This document shows, piece after piece, positions 1 through 9,298 of a DNA stretch of 64,000 nt (position 1 is the first letter of the stretch; each line of letters begins with the position of its first letter). Source of the stretch: JASHUC01 sp963849095 (GTDB taxonomy: Bacteria > Pseudomonadota > Gammaproteobacteria > Steroidobacterales > Steroidobacteraceae); contig CAWKGA010000001.1 in the NCBI GenBank assembly GCA_963849095.1, positions 837,714 to 901,713 on the forward strand. The letters are read 5' to 3'. The position numbers were made by a program, and so were the translations under genes. The notes beneath the pieces are model-generated. The model was not told the origin of the DNA. It saw only the letters and a list, made by a program, of their open reading frames with translations, and made no database searches.

Positions 1-660
1 TCGATAGGCGAGCCGCAGGACGATCTCGTCGCTGGCGAGCCCGCGGACGGTGCCGGCGCTGGGGGCGCTGGACGGACGGTCGTCGGTCTCGTACCGCCTC
101 CGAATCTCGCGCGGCGGCCGCGCGTAGGCCTTCCGGAACGCATCGTTGAAGCGGCGAAGGCTCCCGAATCCGGCCGCCAGGGCGATTTCCGTCATCGAGA
201 GCCCCGTCAAGTCGAGCAGGCGCTTCGCGAAATGGAGCCTGCGAGTCTGCGCGACGGCGATCGGGGACGCGCCGATGTGGCGCACGAAGAGCCTGTGCAG
301 GTGCCGCGGTCCGATGCCGACCCGCGTCGCGAACTCATCGATCGACGATTCGTCGAGCGCGCCTTCCTGAATGAGGCGCAGCGCGCGCCGCACGACCGCC
401 GATGTGCCGAGCCACGCCGGCGTGCCGGGGGCGGCCTCAGGGCGGCAGCGCAGGCAGGGACGGAAGCCGGCTTCGGCCGCTGCGGCGGCTGTCGGGTAGT
501 AGAGGACGTTCGCGCTCTTGGCGCTCGGAGCGGGACACACCGGGCGGCAATAGATGCCGGTGGTGGTGACGGCGACGAAGAACCGGCCGTCGAATCGCGG
601 ATCGCGGCTGAGGCGCGCGCGATCGAGGACTCGGCGGTCGAGAGGGACGAGCGCTTGCAT
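1..660 (-). CDS. Ada/AlkA-type DNA alkylation repair protein, N-terminal part
   Basis: Partial gene; it runs off the left edge of the window. Reading the minus strand from the ATG at 660 gives about 220 residues in one open frame. The N-terminus has the Ada metal-binding Cys4 pattern (GIYCRPVCP near residue 38 and CLRCRP near residue 69), where one Cys accepts methyl groups from DNA phosphotriesters. An AraC-type helix-turn-helix follows (around residues 90-170, ending GFGSLRRFNDAFR), then the start of what is usually an AlkA glycosylase domain (VRGLASDEIVLRLAY). By family this is a methylation sensor, activator and 3-methyladenine glycosylase fusion. The C-terminal glycosylase is outside the window, so a plain Ada protein cannot be excluded, but the linker after the HTH fits AlkA better than an O6-methyltransferase domain. 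Confidence 0.85.
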   Translation of the reverse strand, partial: MQALVPLDRRVLDRARLSRDPRFDGRFFVAVTTTGIYCRPVCPAPSAKSANVLYYPTAAAAAEAGFRPCLRCRPEAAPGTPAWLGTSAVVRRALRLIQEGALDESSIDEFATRVGIGPRHLHRLFVRHIGASPIAVAQTRRLHFAKRLLDLTGLSMTEIALAAGFGSLRRFNDAFRKAYARPPREIRRRYETDDRPSSAPSAGTVRGLASDEIVLRLAYR

Positions 661-818
661 GGCGAGGACGATACGCTGGGTCGTGATGCGGAACTAGCTG
701 CTTTCGGACGTCGTTACTCTGAGACTTGCTCTTGAGCGCGCCCGGGGCATACTGATGGCGTCCGCGCGTCCTCGTTGCGACCTCTGCCGCGGACCTGTGT
801 AGATTCCTTGGGATAACC

Positions 819-2255
819 ATGCTGACACCCGTCATCCTCTCCGGCGGAGCCGGCACTCGGCTCTGGCCGCTGTCGCGCGAGCTGTATCCGAAGCAGCTGC
901 TCGCGCTCATCGGGGAGCGCACGATGCTTCAGCAGACCGTGGTGCGGCTCGAGGGGCTCGGGGCCTCGGCACCGGTGGTCGTGTGCAACGAGGCGCATCG
1001 CTTCCTGGTCGCCGAGCAGCTGCGGCAGCTCGATGTGGAGGCGCGCGCCACGGTGCTCGAGCCTTTCGGGCGCAGCACGGCGCCGGCCATCGCGCTGGCC
1101 GCCCACGCGGCGCTCAAAGCGGCGCCGCCGGAGGGCGACGGCGTCGATCCGGTGCTGCTCGTCCTTCCCGCGGATCACGTCATTCGCGACGTTGCGGCAT
1201 TCCACCGCGCGGTGCGCGTTGCGCTCGTTGCCGCCGAGCAGGGGCAGCTCGTCACGTTCGGCATCGTCCCGACTGCGCCCGAGACGGGGTACGGCTACAT
1301 CCAGCGCGGAGCCTCCGCCAGCGGCTCCGCGTCCGCGGGCGCCGTGTACCGGATCGAGCGGTTCGTCGAGAAGCCGCCGGTCGAGCGGGCGAGGGAGTTC
1401 GTCGCATCCGGCAGTTATTACTGGAACAGCGGCATGTTCATGTTTCACGCGCGCCGCTACCTCCAGGAGCTCGAGCGGCTCGCCCCGGAGATCGCGAAGG
1501 TCTGCGAGGCGGCCTTCCGCGGCGCCCGATCGGATCTCGACTTCACGCGCGTCGATCCCGAAGTGTTCGATCCGTGTCCCGCGGACTCGATCGACTACGC
1601 GGTCATGGAGAAGACCTCCGCCGCGGTCGTCGTGCCGCTCGATGCGGGGTGGAGCGACGTGGGGTCCTGGTCGGCGCTCCACGATGCGAGCGAGGCGGAC
1701 GGCCACGGCAACGTCTCCCGCGGAGATGTCATCTGCGAGGACTCCGAGGGCTGCTACCTGTACTCCGAGAGCCGCCTGGTCTCGGTCGTGGGGCTCAAGG
1801 ATCACGTCGTCGTCGAGACCAAGGACGCGGTGCTCGTTGCGCCGAAGGACCGCGTCCAGGACGTGAAGAAGCTCGTCCACCGCCTGAAGCAGCAGGGCCG
1901 CTACGAGCACGCGCTTCACCGGGAGGTGTTCCGACCCTGGGGGAGCTACGACAGCATCGAGAGCGGCCCCCGCTTCCAGGTGAAGCGCCTGAAGGTGAAG
2001 CCGGGCGCGACGCTCTCCCTGCAGCTGCATCACCATCGCGCGGAGCACTGGATCGTCGTCACGGGCACGGCCCGCATCACGCGAGGCGATGAGACGTTCC
2101 TGCTCGAGGAGAACCAGTCCACGTACATTCCGATCGGCGTCAAGCATCGCATCGAGAATCCGGGCAAGATTCCTCTGCACATCATCGAGGTGCAGTCGGG
2201 CTCGTACCTCGGCGAGGACGACATCGTGCGGCTCGAGGACCGCTACGGGCGCTAA
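819..2255 (+). CDS. manC: Mannose-1-phosphate guanylyltransferase / mannose-6-phosphate isomerase
   Basis: 478 aa, the usual length of the bifunctional enzyme. The N-terminal nucleotidyltransferase has the signature LSGGAGTRLWPLSRELYPKQ at residues 7-26 and the FVEKP motif near residue 184. The C-terminal cupin-type isomerase domain (from about residue 365, PWGSYDSIESGPRFQVKRL) carries the metal-binding stretch LQLHHHRAEHW. It makes GDP-mannose from mannose-1-phosphate and GTP in the cytoplasm for exopolysaccharide or O-antigen synthesis. A GGGA ribosome site lies about 6 nt before the ATG. The phosphomannomutase gene follows after 18 bp, so the two are almost certainly co-transcribed and supply successive steps. 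A long open frame on the opposite strand here is a codon-bias shadow. Confidence 0.95.
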   Translation: MLTPVILSGGAGTRLWPLSRELYPKQLLALIGERTMLQQTVVRLEGLGASAPVVVCNEAHRFLVAEQLRQLDVEARATVLEPFGRSTAPAIALAAHAALKAAPPEGDGVDPVLLVLPADHVIRDVAAFHRAVRVALVAAEQGQLVTFGIVPTAPETGYGYIQRGASASGSASAGAVYRIERFVEKPPVERAREFVASGSYYWNSGMFMFHARRYLQELERLAPEIAKVCEAAFRGARSDLDFTRVDPEVFDPCPADSIDYAVMEKTSAAVVVPLDAGWSDVGSWSALHDASEADGHGNVSRGDVICEDSEGCYLYSESRLVSVVGLKDHVVVETKDAVLVAPKDRVQDVKKLVHRLKQQGRYEHALHREVFRPWGSYDSIESGPRFQVKRLKVKPGATLSLQLHHHRAEHWIVVTGTARITRGDETFLLEENQSTYIPIGVKHRIENPGKIPLHIIEVQSGSYLGEDDIVRLEDRYGR

Positions 2256-2273
2256 GGGACGACCAGATAGCCC

Positions 2274-3632
2274 ATGCCGAAACTCACCGCATTCAAGGCC
2301 TACGACATCCGGGGCCGCATTCCCGACGAGATCGACGATCAGCTCGCTTACGACATCGGCCGCGCCTACGCGGCCTTCGTCAAGCCGCAGAACGTCGCCG
2401 TGGGCTACGACATCCGCCTCTCGAGCCCCCGGCTCGCCGCCGCGCTGAAGCGCGGGCTCACGCAATCCGGCGTGGATGTGCTCGACATCGGCCTGTGGGG
2501 AACGGAGGGCATCTACTTCGCCACCGCCGCCGAGAATCTGGGCGGCGGCATCATGGTGACCGCGAGCCACAATCCGCCCGACTACAACGGCATGAAGTTC
2601 GTGCGGGCGCAGTCGCGCCCGATCAGCGCCGACACCGGATTGAATGACATCCGAGCGCTCATCGAGGCGGGGAAGCTCCCGGGGCCAGCCGCTCAGCCGG
2701 GCACCGAGCGCCCGCTCGACGTTCGGGCGAAGTACATCGAGCACCTGCTGAGCTACGTGGATCCCGGCAAGCTCGCGAAGCTCAAGGTGGTCGTCAACGC
2801 CGGCAACGGCGGCGCCGGGCTCATCGTCGATCAGCTCGAGCCTCACCTGCCGCTCGAGCTCGTCAAGGTCCACCACCGTCCCGACGGGCACTTCCCGAAC
2901 GGGGTCCCGAACCCGATGCTCGAGGAGAACCGCGCCGTGACGAGCGAGGCGGTCAGACGCTCGGGCGCGGACTTAGGGATCGCCTGGGACGGCGACTATG
3001 ACCGGTGCTTCTTCTTCGACGAGCAGGGTCGGTTCATCGAGGGGTACTACCTCGTCGGGCTGCTTGCCGAAGTATTCCTACGCCGCGAGCGCGGCGCGCG
3101 CATCGTTCACGATCCGCGCCTCACCTGGAACACGCTCGACATCGTGCGGAGCCTCGGCGGGCAGCCGGTCCTCTGCAAATCGGGCCACGCGTTCATCAAG
3201 CAGAAGATGCGCGAGGTCGATGCCGTCTACGGCGGGGAGATGAGCGCCCACCACTACTTCCGCCAATTCCACTACTGCGACAGCGGCATGATCCCGTGGC
3301 TCCTCGTCTTGCAGACGATCGCCGAGCGCGGCCAGCCGCTCTCCGCCCTGGTCGGGGAGCGCATGCGGCTCTTCCCGGCGAGCGGGGAGATCAATCTGCG
3401 CCTCGAGGGAGAGGTGAGCTCCGTGCTCGCGCGGGCGCGCGAGCGGTACGCGAAGGGCGCCGTGTCGATCGATCTCACCGATGGACTGTCGATCGAGTTT
3501 GCCGAGTGGCGCTTCAACCTCCGCGCCTCCAACACCGAGCCCCTGGTGAGGCTCAACGTCGAGTCCCGGGGGAGCGAGGCGCTCATGCGCGAGAAGACGG
3601 ACGAGCTGCTGCAATTCCTGCGGAGCGGATGA
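2274..3632 (+). CDS. Phosphomannomutase (phosphohexomutase superfamily)
   Basis: 452 aa, full length for AlgC/CpsG-type enzymes. It interconverts mannose-6-phosphate and mannose-1-phosphate and so feeds ManC directly upstream. Visible motifs in order are the catalytic phosphoserine loop TASHNPPDYNGMK (about residue 97), the metal loop DGDYDR (about residue 240), the sugar-binding loop GEMSAHHYF (about residue 320) and the C-terminal phosphate-binding RASNTEPLVRLNVES. All four are intact, so it should be active. It may also act on glucose phosphates, as many relatives do. It is the last gene of a two-gene operon. The name manB or cpsG would be reasonable but is not forced by the sequence. Confidence 0.92.
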   Translation: MPKLTAFKAYDIRGRIPDEIDDQLAYDIGRAYAAFVKPQNVAVGYDIRLSSPRLAAALKRGLTQSGVDVLDIGLWGTEGIYFATAAENLGGGIMVTASHNPPDYNGMKFVRAQSRPISADTGLNDIRALIEAGKLPGPAAQPGTERPLDVRAKYIEHLLSYVDPGKLAKLKVVVNAGNGGAGLIVDQLEPHLPLELVKVHHRPDGHFPNGVPNPMLEENRAVTSEAVRRSGADLGIAWDGDYDRCFFFDEQGRFIEGYYLVGLLAEVFLRRERGARIVHDPRLTWNTLDIVRSLGGQPVLCKSGHAFIKQKMREVDAVYGGEMSAHHYFRQFHYCDSGMIPWLLVLQTIAERGQPLSALVGERMRLFPASGEINLRLEGEVSSVLARARERYAKGAVSIDLTDGLSIEFAEWRFNLRASNTEPLVRLNVESRGSEALMREKTDELLQFLRSG

Positions 3633-3685
3633 TCGCCGCCCCGCACCGAGCGCGCTCGGCCGCAGGCACACGCCACCCGGAGCGG

Positions 3686-5021
3686 TCAGCTGCCGATGAG
3701 CAGCGCCGCGTCGAAAGTGCCCACGCTGGCGGCTTGGTTGAAATAGACCGCCGCGCCGCCTCCATCTGAGGTGGCGATGTCGACCAGCGAGTTGTTGCCG
3801 AGCTCGCCCAGGGCGACGGCCGTCGGATTGCCGAGGCCCGGATAGATGGTTGGCGTTCCGAAAGTGCCAGCGTTGCCCACGGTATTCGGCAGAATCTCGA
3901 CGCTGCCGGTCCCCTGGGGCTCGCTGCTCGAGATGACGATGTCCAGCAGGCCGTTGTTGTGGATGTCGCCCACGGCGACGGAGAGGGCGCTGTAGGTTGA
4001 GTAGGGCGTGATTGCGAAGGTGGGCTCGCCATTGGCGCCCGGCCCCTGGTTCAGCAGCACCTGCACTCCGGAGATGCCATCTCCGTTGTCGTCGGCGCTC
4101 TCGCTCGTGACGATGATGTCCGGGAGGCCATTGCCCAGGTCCGCGATCACCACCCGGTGCAGCAGCCCGGCCAGTGGGATATCGACCCGCGGCAGGAAGC
4201 CGCCAAGGTTGTTGGGGTCGTGGAAGAAGATGGAGAGGGTGCCGTAGTCATCGGTCCCATCGTAGGCGTAGTAGCTCGTCATCACGATATCCGGCGGTCC
4301 GCCGCTGTCGCTGCTCAGATTGGCGCACGCAATGCCGTAGACCGAATTGGGATAGGTCTCGCCGGTGCCGGTGGGCGAGGTACCGACGATGGTCGGGGCG
4401 ACGAACGTGCCCGGACTGGTTGCGCTCTGCAGCAGGAGGCTCACTCCACCGCCGGTCGGGCTGAGAATGCCCAAGAGCAACGTCTCGGCGACATACCCGA
4501 CCACGATGTCCGGATTGCCATCCTGGTTCACGTCACAGATCGCCACATCCTGCGGCGAGACGGTGCCGGTGCCGCTCGGGGCGATGGGCAGATTGACGGC
4601 GGGCCCAAAGCTCGTCGAACTGAGGGCTGCTCTGCAGCAGCACCGAGACGGTGCCGTCGTTGACGTTCGTCACGGCGAGGTCGAGTGTGCCTGTCGTGAG
4701 GGCGCCGACCGCCAGCGCGGAGGGGTTGCCCTGGGTCTCGAAGTGCCGCGCGGACCCAAACGTTCCGGGGCTGTTGGGGTTCTGCAGGATGATTGCGGCG
4801 TATCCCGGCTGCTCCGTGGTGACCAGCTGATTGATCTGCGCCTGCGCGATCGCGACGCCGGGATGGCCGGTGCCCGCGAAGTCCGCGACGGCCACGGCGG
4901 CGGGGGCGGCGTAAGAGTAGGCATTGGTTCCGCCACAGCCGGCGATCCCGGCAAGCCCGGCGAGCACCGCGCACACTGTAAGCGATCGTATAGCGAAGCG
5001 CCGGTCGCGCGTAGTACCCAT
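3686..5021 (-). pseudogene. FG-GAP/VCBS repeat lipoprotein, frameshifted
   Basis: From the ATG at 5021 the protein has a lipoprotein signal peptide ending in AGIAGC, followed by repeats of the type AVAVADFAGTGHPGVAIA and LAVGALTTGTLDLAVTN, typical of FG-GAP/VCBS beta-propellers. That frame loses its sense near 4610, after LLQSSPQFDEL. A second frame continues the same repeat family (AICDVNQDGNPDIVVGY and so on) down to the stop at 3686. A one-base shift at about 4600-4615 joins them into a protein of roughly 445 aa. It is either a real frameshift or a sequencing error; both halves look conserved and uninterrupted, which favours a recent or technical change. Expected to sit on the outer face of a membrane. 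Function unknown. Confidence 0.75.
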
Positions 5022-5125
5022 GAAGACCCCTGCTCTCGTCGAAAATTGGGAAGTGTAACGCGGCGCCGCCCGATGAGTTGACCCGGCGCGCGGTGGGATA
5101 CGGCCGTATCGCCCCGGCGAGCCTA

Positions 5126-5533
5126 CTAGGGGGCCGTCAAGGCCGCAATCCCTGCGCGGGCGATCTCGGCGTCCTCGGACGACTTGACCCCCGAGACGCC
5201 GACCGCGCCGATGACGTGTCCCTCGACGGTGATCGGAACTCCGCCCTCGAGCATCCCCTCGAGCGGAGCGGTAACGAGGGCTGTGCGGCCCTGATTGATC
5301 GAATCCTCGAACGCCTTGGATTCGCGGCGGCCGAGCGCGGCGGCCGTGCCCTTCGCAACGGCCATCTTGGCCGTGAACGGCGGGGCCGCATCGGCGCGCT
5401 CGAGCATGAGCAGGTGGCCGCCGTCGTCGCAGACGCAGATCGTGACGGCCCACTTGCGCGAGTGCGCGTGCGCCATCGCGGCCGCAACGATTCGGTGGGC
5501 GTCTTCGAGGCACAGATAGGGCTTGCTCTTCAT
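5126..5533 (-). CDS. GlcG/HbpS-type heme-binding-like protein (DUF336)
   Basis: 135 aa, the usual size. It matches the GlcG/HbpS family: KPYLCLEDAHRIVAAAMAHA at the N-terminus, VCDDGGHLLMLERADAAPP in the middle, then GGVPITVEGHVIGAVGVSGVKSSEDAEIARAG, the family's best-conserved stretch. Members bind heme or small ligands and are often encoded with oxidation or degradation enzymes; no single reaction is established. The gene lies 33 bp downstream of the PEP-mutase-like gene on the same strand and is probably in its operon. No signal peptide is visible, so it is likely cytoplasmic. The start is the ATG at 5533, giving the family's normal N-terminus. Confidence 0.85.
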   Translation of the reverse strand: MKSKPYLCLEDAHRIVAAAMAHAHSRKWAVTICVCDDGGHLLMLERADAAPPFTAKMAVAKGTAAALGRRESKAFEDSINQGRTALVTAPLEGMLEGGVPITVEGHVIGAVGVSGVKSSEDAEIARAGIAALTAP

Positions 5534-5566
5534 GTTGAGATTCCAGGGTTGCGTGAACGGCGGGGA

Positions 5567-6391
5567 TCAGTCCCGCAGGAAGCCGTTGAGCTCCGGCGTG
5601 GTCACGAGGTGGTCGAGATAGGCGAACGTGCCACACTCCCTGACCTCCCGGGCGGCAACGAGCAGGCCGGTGACGGCCGCTCGATAGAGCGAGGTGGCGA
5701 GACTCACCCGCTTGACCCCGGCCGCGGCGAGATCCGCCAAGGGGAAGGATTTTCCCGAGATGCCTTCCATGAAGTTGACGGGCTTCGAGACGGCCGAGCA
5801 CACCGCGCGAACCGCGGCGAGGTCCGGGAGCCCGGGCGCGAACAGCACGTCTGCGCCGGCCCGCTCGAACGCCTGCAGGCGGCGGATCGTCTCGTCGAGG
5901 TCCGGATGGCCGCGGAGGAACCCCTCGCTGCGCGCCGTGATCAAGAAGGGAAAGGGGAGGGCTCGCGCGGCGTCGGCGGCGGCCGCCACACGCTCGACCG
6001 CGAGGCCGAGATCGTAGAGTGGCTTTGCCCGGTCGCCGGTCGCATCCTCGATCGAGCCTCCGACGAGGCCCGCTCCGGCGGCGAGCCGGATGGTCTCGGC
6101 GACGGCTTGCGGCGTGTCCCCGAAGCCCTTCTCCAGATCCGCCGACACGGGCAGGCTCGTCGCATCGACGATCACCCGGGACTGCGCGAGGGCTTCCTCA
6201 CGGGTGATCTGCCCGTCGAGCCGGCCCAGCGTCGCCGCGGAGGCGCCGCTCGATGTCGCGAGCGCCTGGAATCCGAGCTTCGCGAGCAGGCGCGCCGAGC
6301 CGCCGTCCCACGCGTTTGCGATGACGAAGGGGTCCGGCCCCTGATGGAGCGCGCGGAACAGCGCGCCTTTCTCACGTGGTGTCGCGGCCAT
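5567..6391 (-). CDS. Isocitrate lyase/PEP mutase family protein
   Basis: 274 aa. A TIM-barrel of the phosphoenolpyruvate phosphomutase/isocitrate lyase superfamily: NAWDGGSARLLAKLGFQALATSS near the start, the metal/phosphate region ADLEKGFGDTP (about residue 85), SIEDATGDRAKPLYDL (about 115) and FLITARSEGFL (about 150). The KKCGH loop of true isocitrate lyases is not present, so this is not AceA. Relatives cleave or form C-C or C-P bonds in small 2-oxo acids such as oxaloacetate or methylisocitrate; the substrate here cannot be named. First gene of a likely two-gene minus-strand unit with the HbpS-like gene. It is divergent from mltA. Confidence 0.85.
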   Translation of the reverse strand: MAATPREKGALFRALHQGPDPFVIANAWDGGSARLLAKLGFQALATSSGASAATLGRLDGQITREEALAQSRVIVDATSLPVSADLEKGFGDTPQAVAETIRLAAGAGLVGGSIEDATGDRAKPLYDLGLAVERVAAAADAARALPFPFLITARSEGFLRGHPDLDETIRRLQAFERAGADVLFAPGLPDLAAVRAVCSAVSKPVNFMEGISGKSFPLADLAAAGVKRVSLATSLYRAAVTGLLVAAREVRECGTFAYLDHLVTTPELNGFLRD

Positions 6392-6534
6392 TGGTGTTCT
6401 TCGGGGCCTCGATCGAGGCCGCTCACATGCCGCGATGATAGACCTCGCTGTCGCCGATGGACAGAGACCTCCAATCCGACGCCCGCATGTACCATCTGAA
6501 CTCGGTCGAGGACTCTCCTCGAGGAGATCTCAGA

Positions 6535-7728
6535 ATGGCCCACGCGCGACGAGCAGAGGGTGTGGTGAGAACGCTGGCCGGTGCGGCGCTCTGCGGCTGC
6601 GTCATGCTCTGCGGCTGCGCCGTGCAGCCGAGAGTCTGTCCGCCGCCGGCGGCAGCCGTCCCGCATGTGGAGTACGCGCCCGCCACGTGGTCCGACATGC
6701 CGGGCTGGACGGCCGACCGCATGATAGACGCCTGGCCGCCGTTCCTCGCCGCGTGCGGCGTTCTCGGCCGGCGCGCTCCATGGGCGGCCACGTGCGACGC
6801 CGCGCAAGCAGCCCACCCCGTCACGTCGCAGGACGTTCGCAACTTCTTCGAGCGCTACTTCGAGCCGTACAGCATCGTCGAGCGAGTGGGCATGCGCGCG
6901 GATCCCGACGGATTGATCACCGGCTACTTCGAGCCGTTGCTGCACGGCGACCGCTCGCCATCGGCCGAGTTCAGCACGCCTCTCTACGCCCCGCCGCCGG
7001 ATCTGCTCACCGTCGATCTCGCGTCGGTGTACCCCGCGCTGAAGGGTCTCAGCATCCGGGCGAGACTCGAGGGCAACAAGGTCGTGCCGTACTACAGCCG
7101 CGCGGACTTAGATCGCGACCCCGCTCTCAAAGGTCACGAGATCGTCTGGGTCGACGATCCGCTCGACGCCTTCTTTCTCGAGGTGCAGGGCTCCGGGCGG
7201 GTGCAGCTGCCGGACGGCGAGACCATTCGGTTGCACTACGCGGATCAGAATGGGTATCCCTATCGGTCGATCGGCCGCTATCTCATCGATCGAGGAGAGC
7301 TGAAGCCGGGAGAGGCCACGATGCTCGGCATCCGCCTCTGGGCGCGCTCGCATCCGGATCGCGTGAAGGAGCTCCTCGATGCGGATCCGAGCGTGGTGTT
7401 CTTTCGCGAGGAGCCGCTCGGCGATCCCTCACTCGGACCCCAAGGCTCACTCGGCGTGCCGCTCGCGCCGGGGCGATCGATCGCCATCGACCCGGCCTCC
7501 GTGCCGCTCGGGGCGCCCGTGTTTCTCGCCACCACGTTTCCCGACTCGGCCGTGACGCTCGACAGGCTCGTCGTGGCGCAGGATACCGGAGGCGCCATTC
7601 GCGGCCCCGTACGCGCCGACCTGTTCTGGGGAACGGGAGCGGACGCTCAGAGCGAGGCGGGTGAGATGCGTGAGTCCGGGCGCCTGTGGCTCCTCTGGCC
7701 GAAAGGAGCGCCGCTGCCCGCCAGGTGA
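6535..7728 (+). CDS. mltA: Membrane-bound lytic murein transglycosylase A
   Basis: 397 aa from the ATG at 6535, chosen because a GAGGAG ribosome site lies at 6521-6526 and because it puts a proper lipoprotein signal at the N-terminus (LCGC lipobox around residue 24). An ATG at 6457 would add 26 residues before the signal and is unlikely. The body has the MltA barrel (GYFEPLLHGDRSPSAEFSTPLY; GRVQLPDGETIRLHYADQNG) and the C-terminal 3D domain with the catalytic Asp region (VAQDTGGAIRGPVRADLFWG). It cleaves the glycan strand of peptidoglycan to 1,6-anhydromuropeptides from the outer membrane inner face. Monocistronic as far as can be seen. Confidence 0.93.
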   Translation: MAHARRAEGVVRTLAGAALCGCVMLCGCAVQPRVCPPPAAAVPHVEYAPATWSDMPGWTADRMIDAWPPFLAACGVLGRRAPWAATCDAAQAAHPVTSQDVRNFFERYFEPYSIVERVGMRADPDGLITGYFEPLLHGDRSPSAEFSTPLYAPPPDLLTVDLASVYPALKGLSIRARLEGNKVVPYYSRADLDRDPALKGHEIVWVDDPLDAFFLEVQGSGRVQLPDGETIRLHYADQNGYPYRSIGRYLIDRGELKPGEATMLGIRLWARSHPDRVKELLDADPSVVFFREEPLGDPSLGPQGSLGVPLAPGRSIAIDPASVPLGAPVFLATTFPDSAVTLDRLVVAQDTGGAIRGPVRADLFWGTGADAQSEAGEMRESGRLWLLWPKGAPLPAR

Positions 7729-7774
7729 CGGCCGATTCCACTCGGCCGACGCGCCCCGTGCCTCGGGGGTTTCG

Positions 7775-8257
7775 TCAGGTGTCGTGCGGCACGGGCCGGC
7801 GCGGGACGAGGATCTTCGAGATGCACACCTGCACAACGTCACCGTGTTGATTGCACGTCTCGGTGCGCATCGTGACGCGGCCACGGTCGGGACGCGTTCG
7901 CGATGGCGTCGTGGTGAGCACCTCGCCTTGCACCTTGAGCGTATCGCCGGGCTTCACCGGCTTCACCCAGTCGAGCTCGGCGCCGAGTCCGACGCTGCCG
8001 CCGGCGAGCGCCGGTCCGCCCTCGAGGAGGAGGCGCATCGTGAGCGCCGCGGTGTGCCAGCCGCTTGCGACGAGGCCGCCGAAAACGGTCGAGCGGCCGG
8101 CCTCGGCATCGAGATGAAAGGGTTGCGGATCGAACTCGGCCGCGAAGGCCTTGATCTGGGCCTCGTCAACGGTGCAGGTGGCGTCTCCGGTGAAGCGCTG
8201 ACCTGCGTGAAGGTCCTCGAAGTACAGGCGCTGCTTCGCGCCGGCCGGGCTCGTCAT
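7775..8257 (-). CDS. MaoC-like (R)-specific hydratase/dehydratase
   Basis: 160 aa hot-dog fold protein. The hydratase motif is visible as FAAEFDPQPFHLD (Asp and His five residues apart, about residues 36-48), followed by GGLVASGWHTAALTMRLL. The C-terminal half (LDWVKPVKPGDTLKVQGEVL, GRVTMRTETCNQHGDVV) is typical of stand-alone MaoC proteins acting on acyl-CoA substrates. It probably hydrates an enoyl-CoA-type compound in the cytoplasm; the pathway is unknown because the neighbours are unrelated. Convergent with mltA. Confidence 0.88.
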   Translation of the reverse strand: MTSPAGAKQRLYFEDLHAGQRFTGDATCTVDEAQIKAFAAEFDPQPFHLDAEAGRSTVFGGLVASGWHTAALTMRLLLEGGPALAGGSVGLGAELDWVKPVKPGDTLKVQGEVLTTTPSRTRPDRGRVTMRTETCNQHGDVVQVCISKILVPRRPVPHDT

Positions 8258-8483
8258 GCGTTCGCTCCTGCCTCGGGCGGTGTCCGCAGATTGCGCGCTT
8301 ATGAGGCCGATATCTACGGCCTCCGCACCGGTGCGCAGCGGGCGCGCCTTTCGCGCACACCGCTGAGTCGATTGTTTCTACGGATACATGACGCATGGCT
8401 ACCGAACGCCCCCTGGAGCGGGCACGACGATGGTGGAAGGAGCGTGCCGATACCGCACGCCCGCATCGCTGGCCTCGCGCACC

Positions 8484-8512
8484 AACAAAAACCCCGGCGC
8501 GGGCCGGGGTTG
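8484..8512 (-). terminator. Rho-independent terminator
   Basis: GC-rich hairpin (CCCCGGC-GCG-GCCGGGG at about 8492-8509) followed, reading the minus strand, by a T-run (TTTTTGTT). It lies about 30 bp after the stop of the minus-strand PEP-CTERM gene ending at 8540 and is the natural terminator of that gene. Confidence 0.85.
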
Positions 8513-8539
8513 AGAGACTCAACGGAGTGAAACCAGCGG

Positions 8540-9298
8540 TCAGCGCGTCTTGCGCCGGCGCAGCATCAGACAGGCCAGACCGAGGCCCAGTAGCGACAGC
8601 GCGCCGGGCTCGGGCACGGTACTGTTGCCGCCGCCACCGCCCACGACGCTCCCGCTTGGCGTCAGATAGTCGAAGCAGGCCGCGCTCGCGCCCGAGCCCG
8701 TGAAGCACGTCTCGGCCGGGTCGCTCCAAGAGCTTGCGTTCGTGAAGATTGCGTAGGCGTAGGAAAGGTCGCCGCTGAAGCCTTCGAACGTACCCGGCGA
8801 GAGCTGGATGTCGCTGAAGGTCAGCGTACCGGCCGCGCGCGAGACCGTGCCGGCCGGAGAGCTGCACGACGCCGCCGAGCCGTCGCCCACGGCGGTCAGC
8901 GGATCACAGCCCTCAACCGCGGTCTGGTAGCCCGTGAATCCCCCCAAACCACTCAATGTACCGGGCCCGATGTTCGACAGCGACGCGACCGCAAACACGA
9001 AGGTGATTCCGTCCGTAGTCTCGGTATTGAACGGATTGAGCGGTGTCGTGAGCGCAAACTCATCAAACGCAACGATTGTCGGCGACTCATCGACGACCAC
9101 ATCAGCGGTCTGGAGTCCCGTACTGCCCAGGACCGTATAGGCCGGCGGTGGGCTGAAGGGGCCCGTGTACACCGGCACCGTGACGTTGCTGCTGCCATCC
9201 ACCACGGTTACGGGCGCAGCCCACGCGGCGGTCGCCGCCGCGGCGGCCAAAAGGCCGATCGCGAGCACGGGCTTGATTACCAACGCAGTCGAATTCAT
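8540..9298 (-). CDS. PEP-CTERM sorting-signal protein
   Basis: 252 aa exported protein: signal peptide at residues 1-28 (VIKPVLAIGLLAAAAATAAWA) and a C-terminal PEP-CTERM tripartite tail (VPEPGALSLLGLGLACLMLRRRK). Proteins with this tail are processed by exosortase/EpsH in bacteria that make exopolysaccharide; no exosortase gene is in the window. The middle (residues 29-220) is Ser/Thr/Gly-rich, beta-type and not a family I recognise. It has two Cys near residues 130-140 and two more near 200. Terminated by the hairpin at 8492-8509. Likely a surface or biofilm-matrix protein. Confidence 0.88.
   Translation of the reverse strand: MNSTALVIKPVLAIGLLAAAAATAAWAAPVTVVDGSSNVTVPVYTGPFSPPPAYTVLGSTGLQTADVVVDESPTIVAFDEFALTTPLNPFNTETTDGITFVFAVASLSNIGPGTLSGLGGFTGYQTAVEGCDPLTAVGDGSAASCSSPAGTVSRAAGTLTFSDIQLSPGTFEGFSGDLSYAYAIFTNASSWSDPAETCFTGSGASAACFDYLTPSGSVVGGGGGNSTVPEPGALSLLGLGLACLMLRRRKTR

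Noticed and set aside
714..2891. 725-codon open frame antisense to manC and the phosphomannomutase gene
   Set aside because: High-GC codon bias opens the opposite strand; the sequence is low-complexity Arg/Leu/Ala-rich and the plus-strand genes are unmistakable.
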